Assembly (NCBI GenBank): GCA_019746155.1
Contig: JAIESJ010000036.1
Coordinates: forward strand, 1-15,325
Source: Burkholderiales bacterium
GTDB taxonomy: Bacteria; Pseudomonadota; Gammaproteobacteria; Burkholderiales; SG8-41
DNA: 15,325 nt
Direction of reading: 5' to 3'
In this document: piece after piece, positions 1 through 6,692 of the stretch
How the letters are laid out: every line of letters starts with the position of its first letter
Position numbering within the stretch: position 1 is the first letter of the stretch
Notes under the pieces: generated by a model
Told to the model about the DNA's origin: nothing
Seen by the model: the letters and a program-made list of their open reading frames with translations, nothing else
The model's database searches: none
Made by a program: the position numbers and the translations under genes

Positions 1-227
1 GCGGGCTGCACTTCGAGGATGCCGCCGGCCACGACAATCAGCTCTTCCTCGCCGCCGCCCGCGGGCGTGATGCGCACTTGGCCGGGCTTGATGCGGGTGA
101 TCAGCGGCGTGTGCCGCGGATAAATGCCCAGCTCGCCGGCTTCGCCGGGAAGCACGACAAATTCCGCCTCGCCCGAATAGATCGACTCTTCGGCGCTGAC
201 GACATCGACGTGTATGGTATTGGCCAT
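1..227 (-). CDS. atpC: ATP synthase epsilon subunit AtpC (partial, C-terminus off window)
   Basis: This is the epsilon subunit of the F1 central stalk, which couples rotation to catalysis and can inhibit ATP hydrolysis. About 75 codons are visible, from the ATG at 227 to the window edge, against roughly 140 for the family. The visible part is the N-terminal beta-sandwich domain, starting MANTIHVDVVSAEESIYSGE and including the family-typical stretch LPGEAGELGIYPRHTPLIT. The C-terminal helical inhibitory domain is outside the window. A GGA-type ribosome site (ccggaaaaac) precedes the ATG. It is the last gene of the atp operon, 72 bases after the atpD stop, and an inverted repeat lies in that gap. 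The identification is secure from sequence and position. Confidence 0.95.
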   Translation of the reverse strand, partial: MANTIHVDVVSAEESIYSGEAEFVVLPGEAGELGIYPRHTPLITRIKPGQVRITPAGGGEEELIVVAGGILEVQP

Positions 228-236
228 GTTTTTCCG

Positions 237-302
237 GTGATTGAGTGATTGAGTAATTGGGTGACTAAGCCATGAATCACTTAACCACTATTCACCTAAT
301 CA
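237..302. repeat. Palindromic cluster of GTGATTGA-like octamers between atpD and atpC
   Basis: Bases 237-268 are four imperfect 8-mers in a row: GTGATTGA, GTGATTGA, GTAATTGG, GTGACTAA. Bases 274-302 hold the same kind of units in reverse complement (read on minus: TGATTAG, GTGAATAG, TGGTTAA, GTGATTC). The halves therefore form an imperfect inverted repeat with arms of about 29 bases and a loop of about 7. Most mismatches are transitions, which would give G-U pairs in one of the two RNA strands. The right arm overlaps the atpD stop codon by three bases, and the left arm abuts the atpC ribosome site. No T-run follows, so it does not look like a standard terminator. It may be an intergenic repeat family or an intercistronic RNA hairpin. 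Confidence 0.6.
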
Positions 303-1289
303 TTGAAGTGTTTTCGCCTTCTCGATCGCTTCTTCTATGGTCCCGACCATGTAGAACGCCTGCTCGGGCAAGTGGTCGTAGTCGCCGTTGACGATGCCCT
401 TGAAGCCCTTGATGGTCTCCTTGAGCGACACGTATTTGCCTTTCTGGCCGGTGAACACTTCGGCCACGTTGAACGGCTGCGACAGGAAGCGCTGGATCTT
501 GCGCGCCCGCGCCACCGCCAGCTTGTCCTCGGGCGAGAGCTCGTCCATGCCGAGAATGGCGATGATGTCCCGGAGTTCCTTGTAGCGCTGCAGCGTCGCC
601 TGCACCTGGCGTGCGGTCGTATAGTGCTCTTCGCCCACCACGTGCGGATCGAGCTGGCGCGAGGTCGAGTCGAGCGGGTCCACCGCCGGGTAAATGCCGA
701 GTGAGGCGATGTCGCGCGACAGCACCACCGTCGAGTCGAGGTGGCCGAAGGTCGTGGCGGGCGAGGGGTCGGTCAGGTCGTCCGCCGGCACGTAGACCGC
801 CTGGATCGAGGTGATCGAGCCGGTCTTGGTCGAGGTGATCCGTTCCTGCAGCCGGCCCATTTCCTCGGCCAGCGTCGGCTGATAGCCCACCGCGGAGGGC
901 ATGCGGCCGAGAAGCGCCGAGACTTCGGTTCCGGCCAGCGTGTAGCGGTAGATGTTGTCGATGAACAGCAGCACGTCACGGCCCTCGTCGCGGAAGGCTT
1001 CGGCCATGGTCAGCCCAGTGAGCGCCACGCGCAGGCGGTTGCCCGGCGGCTCGTTCATCTGGCCGTAGACCAGCGCCACCTTGTCGAGCACCTTCGACTC
1101 CTTCATCTCGGGGTAGAAGTCGTTGCCTTCGCGGGTGCGCTCGCCGACGCCGGCGAACACCGAGTAGCCCGAGTGCTCGATCGCAATGTTGCGGATCAGC
1201 TCCATCATGTTCACGGTCTTGCCCACGCCGGCGCCGCCGAACAATCCGACCTTGCCACCCTTGGCAAACGGGCAGATCAGGTCAATCAC
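300..1289 (-). CDS. atpD: AtpD C-terminal fragment: nucleotide-binding and helical domains
   Basis: This open frame of 329 codons holds the catalytic core of the beta subunit. The Walker A loop GGAGVGKT is at residues 18-25. The segment GERTREGNDFY follows, then the Walker B region LLFIDNIYRYTLAGTEVSAL, and the DELSPED motif sits in the C-terminal helical domain. The end (FYMVGTIEEAIEKAKTLQ) is family-typical. The apparent GTG start at 1289 corresponds to an internal valine (KVIDLICPF) of the normal protein. Homology continues upstream in the same frame to about 1355, so 1289 is only a formal start. No good ribosome site was noted there. Read it as the distal part of the broken atpD, not as an independent gene. 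Confidence 0.8.
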   Translation of the reverse strand: MIDLICPFAKGGKVGLFGGAGVGKTVNMMELIRNIAIEHSGYSVFAGVGERTREGNDFYPEMKESKVLDKVALVYGQMNEPPGNRLRVALTGLTMAEAFRDEGRDVLLFIDNIYRYTLAGTEVSALLGRMPSAVGYQPTLAEEMGRLQERITSTKTGSITSIQAVYVPADDLTDPSPATTFGHLDSTVVLSRDIASLGIYPAVDPLDSTSRQLDPHVVGEEHYTTARQVQATLQRYKELRDIIAILGMDELSPEDKLAVARARKIQRFLSQPFNVAEVFTGQKGKYVSLKETIKGFKGIVNGDYDHLPEQAFYMVGTIEEAIEKAKTLQ

Positions 1290-1546
1290 CTTGATGCCGG
1301 TTTCGAGCAGCTCCTGCGACGGCGACAGCTCTTCAAAGCTCGGCGCCTTGCCATGCCGCGGCGCAGGCCGTCCGAAGAACCGAGCGCGATGGTGCGCACC
1401 ACGCCGTCACCCAGCTGTTGCTGCACTTCCAGCGTCAGCTCCGCGCCTTCCATCTTGAGCGCATCATAGATATTGGGCATCTGGTCGCGCGGGAATTCGA
1501 CGTCAATCACGGCGCCGATGCACTGCACGATTTTTCCTTGGCTCAT
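1286..1546 (-). CDS. atpD: AtpD N-terminal fragment: beta-barrel domain, truncated by frameshift
   Basis: The first 64 codons encode the start of the beta subunit (MSQGKIVQCIGAVIDVEFP), the segment TLEVQQQLGDGVVRTIALG, and GSSDGLRRGM. The rest (about 22 codons, rich in Arg and Ser) is out of frame and meaningless, ending at the TGA at 1288-1286. The ATG at 1546 has an AGGAC ribosome site about 8 bases upstream. It lies 77 bases after the atpG stop, and I see no clear promoter in that gap. It overlaps the C-terminal fragment by four bases, which is incidental to the frameshift and not real translational coupling. Confidence 0.8.
   Translation of the reverse strand: MSQGKIVQCIGAVIDVEFPRDQMPNIYDALKMEGAELTLEVQQQLGDGVVRTIALGSSDGLRRGMARRRALKSCRRRRSCSKPASR
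1347..1358 (-). other. atpD: Deletion junction inside atpD
   Basis: On the minus strand the junction reads ggcatggcaagg. In the upstream frame ATG at 1354-1352 is the Met of GLRRGM. In the downstream frame CAT at 1355-1353 is the His before GKAPS. The shared bases CATG could have served as microhomology for a deletion, or could have misled an assembler. The exact breakpoint cannot be resolved within these few bases. Confidence 0.65.
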
Positions 1547-1623
1547 CGTCTTGTCCTAATAAAAACTCAAAAATTCTTTGCCACAGCGCATATGAGTGTC
1601 GCCCGATCGTCCTATGGCACGCA

Positions 1624-2487
1624 TCATACCGCCGCCGCGCCGCCCACGATCTCCGACAGCTCCTTGGTAATCGAGGCCTGGCGCGTCTTGTTGTAGATCA
1701 GCGTCAGCTCGTCGATCACGTTGCCCGCATTGTCCGATGCGGCTTTCATCGCCACCATGCGCGCCGATTGTTCGGAGGCCATGTTCTCGGTGAGCGCCTG
1801 GTAGATCAGCGCCTCGATATAGCGCGTCAGCACCTGGTCGAGCACGACCCTTGCGTCGGGCTCGTAGATGTAATCCCAGCTGCCCTCCGGCGTCCCCAGC
1901 TTTTCGCCCGACAGCGGCAGCAGCTGTTCCATCACCGGCTCCTGTTTCATGGTGTTGATGAACTTGGTGTAGAAGATCACCAGCCGGTCGAAGCGGTCAT
2001 GGATATAGCCGTCCAGCATTACTTTGACGGCACCGATCAGTTTCTCCATGTGCGGCTTGTCGCCCAGCCCCGTCACGTGCGAGGCCACTTTGGCGCCGAG
2101 ACGCTGCATGAAGCCCAGGCCTTTGTTGCCGAACGCGCACACCTCGATTTCTTCGCCTTGCGCCTCCCAGTCCTTAATCCTGTTGAGCGCCAGTCGCAGG
2201 AGGTTGGTGTTGAGACCGCCGCACAGACCCTTGTCGGTGGTCACCACAATGATGCCTATGCGCTTTACGGTATCGCGCTCGAGCAGGAACGGGTGGCGAT
2301 ACTCGGGGTTGGCGTGGCTGATATGGGCCGCGACGTTGCGGATTTTCTCGCCATAAGGCCGTGCCGTGCGCATGCGTTCCTGGGCGCGCCGCATTTTCGA
2401 GGCCGCGACCATTTCCATCGCCTTGGTGATCTTGCGCGTGTTTTGCACGCTCTTGATCTTGTTACGGATCTCTTTCGATCCCGGCAT
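1624..2487 (-). CDS. atpG: ATP synthase gamma subunit AtpG
   Basis: Gamma is the rotating central shaft of F1. The 287-residue product matches the usual length. Its N-terminal helix reads SKEIRNKIKSVQNTRKITKA followed by MEMVAASKMRRAQ, both highly conserved. The middle Rossmann-like domain contains TTDKGLCGGLN at about residues 104-114. The C-terminal helix includes SDNAGNVIDELTLIYNKTRQ and ITKELSEIVGGAAAV. The N- and C-terminal helices form the coiled coil that enters the alpha3beta3 ring. The ATG at 2487 has AAGGAC 8 bases upstream. It lies 36 bases after the atpA stop and 77 bases before atpD. Nothing unusual is seen. Confidence 0.98.
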   Translation of the reverse strand: MPGSKEIRNKIKSVQNTRKITKAMEMVAASKMRRAQERMRTARPYGEKIRNVAAHISHANPEYRHPFLLERDTVKRIGIIVVTTDKGLCGGLNTNLLRLALNRIKDWEAQGEEIEVCAFGNKGLGFMQRLGAKVASHVTGLGDKPHMEKLIGAVKVMLDGYIHDRFDRLVIFYTKFINTMKQEPVMEQLLPLSGEKLGTPEGSWDYIYEPDARVVLDQVLTRYIEALIYQALTENMASEQSARMVAMKAASDNAGNVIDELTLIYNKTRQASITKELSEIVGGAAAV

Positions 2488-2523
2488 TGCAGTAAGTCCT
2501 TGCTAACGTGAGACGGGCAGGCT

Positions 2524-4065
2524 TTAGAACGTTCCGCTCTGCTTCCAGTCCTTCATCGCCTGGTGCAGCTTTTCTTCATCTTCCTTGCCCAAGTCCTTGG
2601 TGTCCTCGATGCGCTTCACCAGGTCGCCAAACCGGTCCTTGATGTAATCGCGCATGGAGCGCTCTGCGGACAGCGCCTTCCTGACGTCGATATCGTCAAG
2701 GTAGCCGTTGTTCACCGCGAACAGAGTCAACGCCATTTCCCACACCTGCAGCGGCTCGTACTGCGGCTGCTTCATGAGTTCCGTCACGAGGCGGCCGCGC
2801 TCGAGCTGCTTGCGGGTCGCTTCATCCAGGTCGGATGCAAACTGCGCGAACGCCGCCAGCTCGCGATATTGCGCGAGCGCGAGGCGCACGCCGCCACCCA
2901 GCTTCTTGATGACCTTGGTCTGGGCCGCGCCGCCGACGCGCGACACCGAAATGCCGGCGTTGATCGCGGGCCGGATGCCGGCGTTGAACAGATCGGTTTC
3001 CAGGAAGATCTGGCCGTCGGTGATCGAGATCACGTTGGTCGGCACGAACGCCGTCACGTCGCCCGCCTGCGTCTCGATGATGGGCAGCGCGGTGAGCGAT
3101 CCGGTCCTGCCCTTGACCTCACCCTTGGTGAACTTCTCGACGTACTCCTCGTTGACGCGCGCGGCGCGTTCCAGCAAGCGCGAATGCAGGTAGAACACAT
3201 CGCCCGGGTACGCTTCGCGTCCCGGCGGGCGGCGCAGCAGCAGCGATACCTGGCGGTAGGCCCAGGCCTGCTTGGTCAAATCGTCATAAATGATCAGCGC
3301 GTCCTGCCCGCGGTCGCGGAAATACTCGCCCATGGTGCAGCCGGAATAGGGCGCGATGTACTGCATCGCCGCCGAATCCGAGGCCGTGGCGGCAACCACG
3401 ATGGTGTATTCCATGGCGCCGTGTTCTTCGAGCGTGCGCACCACGTTCTTGATCGACGAGGCTTTCTGGCCGATGGCGACGTAAATACAGATCAGGTCCT
3501 TGCCTTTCTGGTTGATGATGGTGTCGACCGCAACCGCGGTCTTGCCGGTCTGGCGGTCACCGATGATCAACTCGCGCTGGCCGCGGCCGATGGGCACCAT
3601 GGAATCGATTGCTTTCAGCCCGGTCTGCACCGGCTGCGAAACCGATTTGCGCGCGATCACGCCGGGCGCGACCTTCTCGATCACGTCGGTCATCTTGGCA
3701 TTGATCGGGCCCTTGCCGTCGATCGGCTGGCCGAGCGAGTCCACGACGCGGCCGATCAGTTCCGGCCCCACCGGCACTTCCAGGATGCGCCCGGTAGTCT
3801 TGACGGTGTCGCCCTCGGAAATATGCTCGTATTCGCCGAGCACCACCGAGCCGACCGAATCGCGTTCGAGGTTGAGCGCGAGACCAAAAGTGTTCTTCGG
3901 AAACTCCAGCATCTCGCCCTGCATCACGTCGGCCAGGCCGTGGATGCGGCAGATGCCGTCGGTGACGGAAATGACCGTACCCTGGGTGCGCGCCTCGGCC
4001 GTGCCCGCCAGGTTCTGGATCTTGCTTTTTATGAGTTCGCTGATCTCGGAAGGATTGAGTTGCAT
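2524..4065 (-). CDS. atpA: ATP synthase alpha subunit AtpA
   Basis: Alpha forms the F1 hexamer with beta and carries the non-catalytic nucleotide sites. At 513 residues it matches E. coli. The N-terminal barrel covers about residues 1-95, with GTVISVTDGICRIHGL at 29-44. Walker A GDRQTGKT is at 169-176, followed by TAVAVDTIINQKGKD. The Walker B region is ALIIYDDLTKQAWAYRQVSL, and LLRRPPGREAYPGDVFYLHS follows it. The arginine-finger region ISITDGQIFLE and GIRPAINAGISVSRVGGAAQ are present. The ribosome site TAGGAG overlaps the atpH stop codon TAG, suggesting translational coupling. The gap to atpH is 9 bases. The gene is intact, in contrast to the neighbouring atpD. Confidence 0.99.
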   Translation of the reverse strand: MQLNPSEISELIKSKIQNLAGTAEARTQGTVISVTDGICRIHGLADVMQGEMLEFPKNTFGLALNLERDSVGSVVLGEYEHISEGDTVKTTGRILEVPVGPELIGRVVDSLGQPIDGKGPINAKMTDVIEKVAPGVIARKSVSQPVQTGLKAIDSMVPIGRGQRELIIGDRQTGKTAVAVDTIINQKGKDLICIYVAIGQKASSIKNVVRTLEEHGAMEYTIVVAATASDSAAMQYIAPYSGCTMGEYFRDRGQDALIIYDDLTKQAWAYRQVSLLLRRPPGREAYPGDVFYLHSRLLERAARVNEEYVEKFTKGEVKGRTGSLTALPIIETQAGDVTAFVPTNVISITDGQIFLETDLFNAGIRPAINAGISVSRVGGAAQTKVIKKLGGGVRLALAQYRELAAFAQFASDLDEATRKQLERGRLVTELMKQPQYEPLQVWEMALTLFAVNNGYLDDIDVRKALSAERSMRDYIKDRFGDLVKRIEDTKDLGKEDEEKLHQAMKDWKQSGTF

Positions 4066-4074
4066 GTGTAGCTC

Positions 4075-4611
4075 CTAGTGGGTAAGCGCGGCCGCCATCG
4101 CGTCGAGCCTGCCGCGCACCGTCGCATCTATGACCTTGTCGCCGACCACGATCCTGACGCCGCCGATCAGCCCGGGGTCGACCTCGACCCGCGCGCTGAC
4201 CTTGCGCTGATATTTTGCCTCGAGCCGCGCGACAAGCTGTTTCGTCTGTTCGTCGCTGATGGGCAGCGCGGAAATGATTCTGGCCTCGAGAACGCCTTCG
4301 TGCCCGCGCCTGAGTTCTTCGTAGAGGGCATGGATCTGCGGCAGCAATCCGAGCCGGCCGTTTTGCACCAGCACCTGCACGAAGTTGCGGCCCAGGCCGT
4401 CCAGTTTGTCGCCGGCGATGCCCAGGATCAGGTTTTCGATCTGTTGCCGGCTCAGGTTGGGATTGCTGATGCACGCCCGCATCCGCGGATCCCCGGCCAC
4501 TGCTGCAAGCAGCGCCAGCATGTCCGACCAGCCGGCGAGATTCGACTTCTCGCGCGCCAGTTTGAATGCAGCCTCGGCGTAGGGCCGCGCGATGGTGACC
4601 GGTTCCGCCAT
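4075..4611 (-). CDS. atpH: ATP synthase delta subunit AtpH
   Basis: Delta (the OSCP family) sits on top of F1 and joins it to the peripheral stalk b subunits. The product is 178 residues, the usual length. The N-terminal six-helix domain begins MAEPVTIARPYAEAAFKLAR. The C-terminal domain includes the conserved end GLIGGVRIVVGDKVIDATVR followed by GRLDAMAAAL. The ATG at 4611 lies 8 bases after the atpF stop TAA. The ribosome site AAGGA overlaps that stop, which again indicates coupling. It sits between atpF and atpA, as is standard. Confidence 0.97.
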   Translation of the reverse strand: MAEPVTIARPYAEAAFKLAREKSNLAGWSDMLALLAAVAGDPRMRACISNPNLSRQQIENLILGIAGDKLDGLGRNFVQVLVQNGRLGLLPQIHALYEELRRGHEGVLEARIISALPISDEQTKQLVARLEAKYQRKVSARVEVDPGLIGGVRIVVGDKVIDATVRGRLDAMAAALTH

Positions 4612-4619
4612 GTCGTTCC

Positions 4620-5090
4620 TTAGAGCTGTCCCTGGACCTGCTTCAGCAGATCGGCATGCGCCCTGGCGTCGACCTCGCGCCGCAGGATCTGCTCGGCCCC
4701 GGCCACGGCCAGCGCGGCAACCTGTGTGCGCAGCGCCTCCTTGGCACGAAACACTTCCTGTTCGATCTCGGCTTTGGCGCCGGCGAGCTGGCGCTCACCC
4801 TCGGCTTTCGCGGCGTTCTTCGCTTCCTCAACAAGCTGGGCCGCGCGCTTGTCGGCCTGGGCAAGAAGCTCCTGCGCTTTGTGGCGCGCTTCGACCAGGA
4901 TTTCCTCGGTGCGCTTCGCCGCCCGCTCGAGCTCCTGCTTGCCGCGCTCCGCGGCGGCAAGCCCGTCGGCGATCCGCTTCTGGCGCTCGTGCATCGCCCG
5001 TTGCAGCGGCGGCCACACGAATTTCATCGTGAACCAGATGAACAGGCCGAACCAGACGGCCTGTCCTATGAGAGTGGCGTTGATATCCAC
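4620..5090 (-). CDS. atpF: ATP synthase b subunit AtpF
   Basis: Subunit b forms the dimeric peripheral stalk anchoring the stator in the inner membrane. The product is 156 residues, equal to the E. coli protein. One N-terminal membrane helix spans about residues 5-25 (TLIGQAVWFGLFIWFTMKFV), followed by the conserved WPPLQRAMHERQKRIADGL. The rest is a charged, Ala/Glu/Lys-rich coiled coil ending LLKQVQGQL. The start is GTG at 5090, read as MDINATLIGQ and matching the family N-terminus, with AGGAG about 7 bases upstream. It lies 31 bases after atpE. Confidence 0.97.
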   Translation of the reverse strand: MDINATLIGQAVWFGLFIWFTMKFVWPPLQRAMHERQKRIADGLAAAERGKQELERAAKRTEEILVEARHKAQELLAQADKRAAQLVEEAKNAAKAEGERQLAGAKAEIEQEVFRAKEALRTQVAALAVAGAEQILRREVDARAHADLLKQVQGQL

Positions 5091-5121
5091 GCGGGTCTCC
5101 TGCTGCTGAGTTTTGTGGAAA

Positions 5122-5397
5122 TTAGCCGCCCGCGGCCTTCTGCACCAGCGCGATAAACGGATTCGCGAACAGCAGATAGAGCGCGATACCGACGCCGATC
5201 ATGGTCACCGCGTCGAGCAGGCCGGCGACGATGAACATCTTGACCTGCAGGGTGGGAATCATCTCCGGCTGACGCGCGGCGCCTTCCAGAAAGCGGCCGC
5301 CGAGAATGCCGAAGCCGATGGCGGTTCCGAGCGCGCCCGCGCCGATCAGGATCGCAACCGCGATCGAAACGTTGCCCAACAAGAACGACAGTTCCAT
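5122..5397 (-). CDS. atpE: ATP synthase c subunit AtpE (proton-carrying ring)
   Basis: The c subunit forms the rotating membrane ring of Fo. The product is a 91-residue hairpin of two membrane helices, somewhat longer than the 79 residues of E. coli because of a C-terminal tail (ANPFIALVQKAAGG). Helix 1 has the glycine-rich face IGAGALGTAIGFGILGG, and the polar loop is ARQPEMIPTL. Helix 2 carries the ion-binding carboxylate as Asp62 in GLLDAVTMIGVG. This Asp matches the H+-translocating E. coli Asp61, and I see no sign of a sodium-type site, though that is inference. A strong ribosome site (TAAGGAG, 4 bases before the ATG) fits the need for many copies. Gaps are 43 bases to atpB and 31 to atpF. 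Confidence 0.98.
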   Translation of the reverse strand: MELSFLLGNVSIAVAILIGAGALGTAIGFGILGGRFLEGAARQPEMIPTLQVKMFIVAGLLDAVTMIGVGIALYLLFANPFIALVQKAAGG

Positions 5398-5440
5398 TTT
5401 TTCTCCTTACTCGTAGATGTGAAGCAAAACCAAAATCTCT

Positions 5441-6205
5441 TTAATGGCTCTCGTGCGCCATCGCCAGATAGACGATGGTCAGCATCATGAACACGAACGC
5501 CTGCAGCGTGATAATCAGGATGTGGAAAATCGCCCACGGCAAGGCGAGGAACGGCTGGGCGAGCCCCAGCAGCGCGATCAGGATGAACACCATTTCGCCG
5601 GCATACATGTTGCCGAACAGCCGCAGCGCGAGCGAGATCGGCTTGGCGAGATCCTCGATGATGCGGAATAAAATATTGATTGGAAACAACCACTTGCCAA
5701 ACGGCGCGGTGAGCACTTCGTGGGTGAAGCCGCCAAAGCCCTTGATCTTGAAGTTGTAGAACATCATCAGGAAAAACACCGTGAGCGACATCGCGAAAGT
5801 GGCGTTGGGATCGGTGGTCGGCACGGCCTTGAAATAGTGGACGCCGAACAGCCCCAGCAGCCCGGGCAGGAAATCGACGGGGATCAGGTCCATCGCATTC
5901 ATGATGAAGACCCAGATGAAAATGGTGATCGCCAGCGGCGTGATGAGCTCGCTCTTGCCGTGAAAGGTGTCCCTCACCTGGGTGTCGATCATGTTCACGG
6001 CCATCTCGATGAAATTCTGCAACGGCCCCGGAACGCCGGCGCTGGCGCGCCGCGCGACACGCCACATCAGTCCGAAGACCAGCAGGCCCAGCAGGCCCGA
6101 AACTATCAGGGTATCGAGATGGAAACTCCAAAAGCCTGAGCCGACCTTGAGATTGGTAAGGTGGTGGACGATATATTCGGTAGAGGTCTGGCCCTGAGCG
6201 CTCAT
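5441..6205 (-). CDS. atpB: ATP synthase a subunit AtpB
   Basis: Subunit a forms the proton half-channels against the c ring in the inner membrane. The product is 254 residues, a usual size. Several hydrophobic helices are visible at about residues 30-50, 90-110, 138-153, 200-220 and 225-250. The essential arginine is Arg195 in the signature SLALRLFGNMYAGE, equivalent to E. coli Arg210. The ATG at 6205 gives MSAQGQTSTEYIVHHLTNLK, a typical beginning. It lies 13 bases after atpI, with only a weak ribosome site (AAGACC). Intact. Confidence 0.98.
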   Translation of the reverse strand: MSAQGQTSTEYIVHHLTNLKVGSGFWSFHLDTLIVSGLLGLLVFGLMWRVARRASAGVPGPLQNFIEMAVNMIDTQVRDTFHGKSELITPLAITIFIWVFIMNAMDLIPVDFLPGLLGLFGVHYFKAVPTTDPNATFAMSLTVFFLMMFYNFKIKGFGGFTHEVLTAPFGKWLFPINILFRIIEDLAKPISLALRLFGNMYAGEMVFILIALLGLAQPFLALPWAIFHILIITLQAFVFMMLTIVYLAMAHESH

Positions 6206-6218
6206 GTGGTCGGTCTTG

Positions 6219-6569
6219 TTATGCGAATAGCAGCGCCGCCCAATACACCATCAGTGTGGCGGCGTAAGTCAAAAACAATGGCAACGCAGCGATGTCCTTG
6301 TATAACGTGAACGTGGCGGCAAACAGCCCCATGGTGAGCGCGAGTTTGTGGAACTCTGCCCGATACTGTGCTTTCACCAGCTCCCTGGGTTCTTCCCCGC
6401 GCGTCGCGACCATCCTGCGCGCATAAACATACGCGGTGGAAAAACCGATTGCGCCGCCGATCAGCGCCGACCACGCTGCGCGCGATTCGCCGCTCACCGC
6501 CAGCACCAGCAAGGCCGCCACAACCGTAACTGCCATCTGCGCGCCGAGGATCCGGCGGACCGTTTTCAT
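6219..6569 (-). CDS. atpI: ATP synthase subunit I (AtpI)
   Basis: AtpI is a small inner-membrane protein thought to help c-ring assembly, and it is not part of the finished enzyme. The product is 116 residues with about four hydrophobic segments: roughly 8-26, 32-50, 73-90 and 95-114. It begins MKTVRRILGAQMAVTVVAAL, and the middle is charged (RRMVATRGEEPRELVKAQ). Sequence conservation in this family is low, so the call rests on size, membrane pattern and its place as first gene before atpB. A good ribosome site (AAGGAAG, about 7-8 bases from the ATG) and a strong promoter lie upstream. Confidence 0.9.
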   Translation of the reverse strand: MKTVRRILGAQMAVTVVAALLVLAVSGESRAAWSALIGGAIGFSTAYVYARRMVATRGEEPRELVKAQYRAEFHKLALTMGLFAATFTLYKDIAALPLFLTYAATLMVYWAALLFA

Positions 6570-6635
6570 CGATCGACTTCCTTGGCGGCGACGGGTGCGA
6601 GCACAAGCGGCCTGGCCGGCTCGAAAAAGACTTGG

Positions 6636-6665
6636 ATTTTATTACGTTGCGGCAGACGGTGTCAA
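6636..6665 (-). promoter_or_regulatory. Sigma-70 promoter of the atp operon
   Basis: On the minus strand a perfect -35 TTGACA (6665-6660) is followed, after 18 bases, by TAAAAT (6641-6636), which matches the -10 consensus in 5 of 6 bases. Transcription would start near 6629, leaving a leader of about 60 bases before atpI. It lies in the 123-base parB-atpI gap, so the atp genes can be transcribed independently of the par genes. The position and match are convincing. Activity is inferred. Confidence 0.75.
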
Positions 6666-6692
6666 CGAATGCTGCGGCGCGGCGCGACCCGC

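Larger units (their letters stand above)
300..1546 (-). pseudogene. atpD: ATP synthase beta subunit AtpD, disrupted by an internal deletion with frameshift
   Basis: The beta subunit carries the catalytic nucleotide sites of F1 and is normally about 460-470 residues. Here the locus is split over two frames. The first, from the ATG at 1546, reads normally to GSSDGLRRGM and then turns into nonsense ending at a TGA at 1286. The second picks up at about 1355 as HGKAPSFEELSPSQELLETG and runs to the end of the protein. Compared with E. coli AtpD as I remember it, about 43 residues are absent between these points, so roughly 133 bases are missing, a number not divisible by three. As written, the gene cannot make a full beta subunit. 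Because both flanks are conserved and the operon is otherwise intact, an assembly or sequencing deletion is at least as likely as a real mutation. Confidence 0.85.

Noticed and set aside
2563..4071. Open frame of 502 codons on the plus strand opposite atpA
   Set aside because: It is the antisense of a highly conserved gene in GC-rich DNA. Its His/Arg/Asp/Leu-rich composition is that of a shadow frame, with no recognisable domain.
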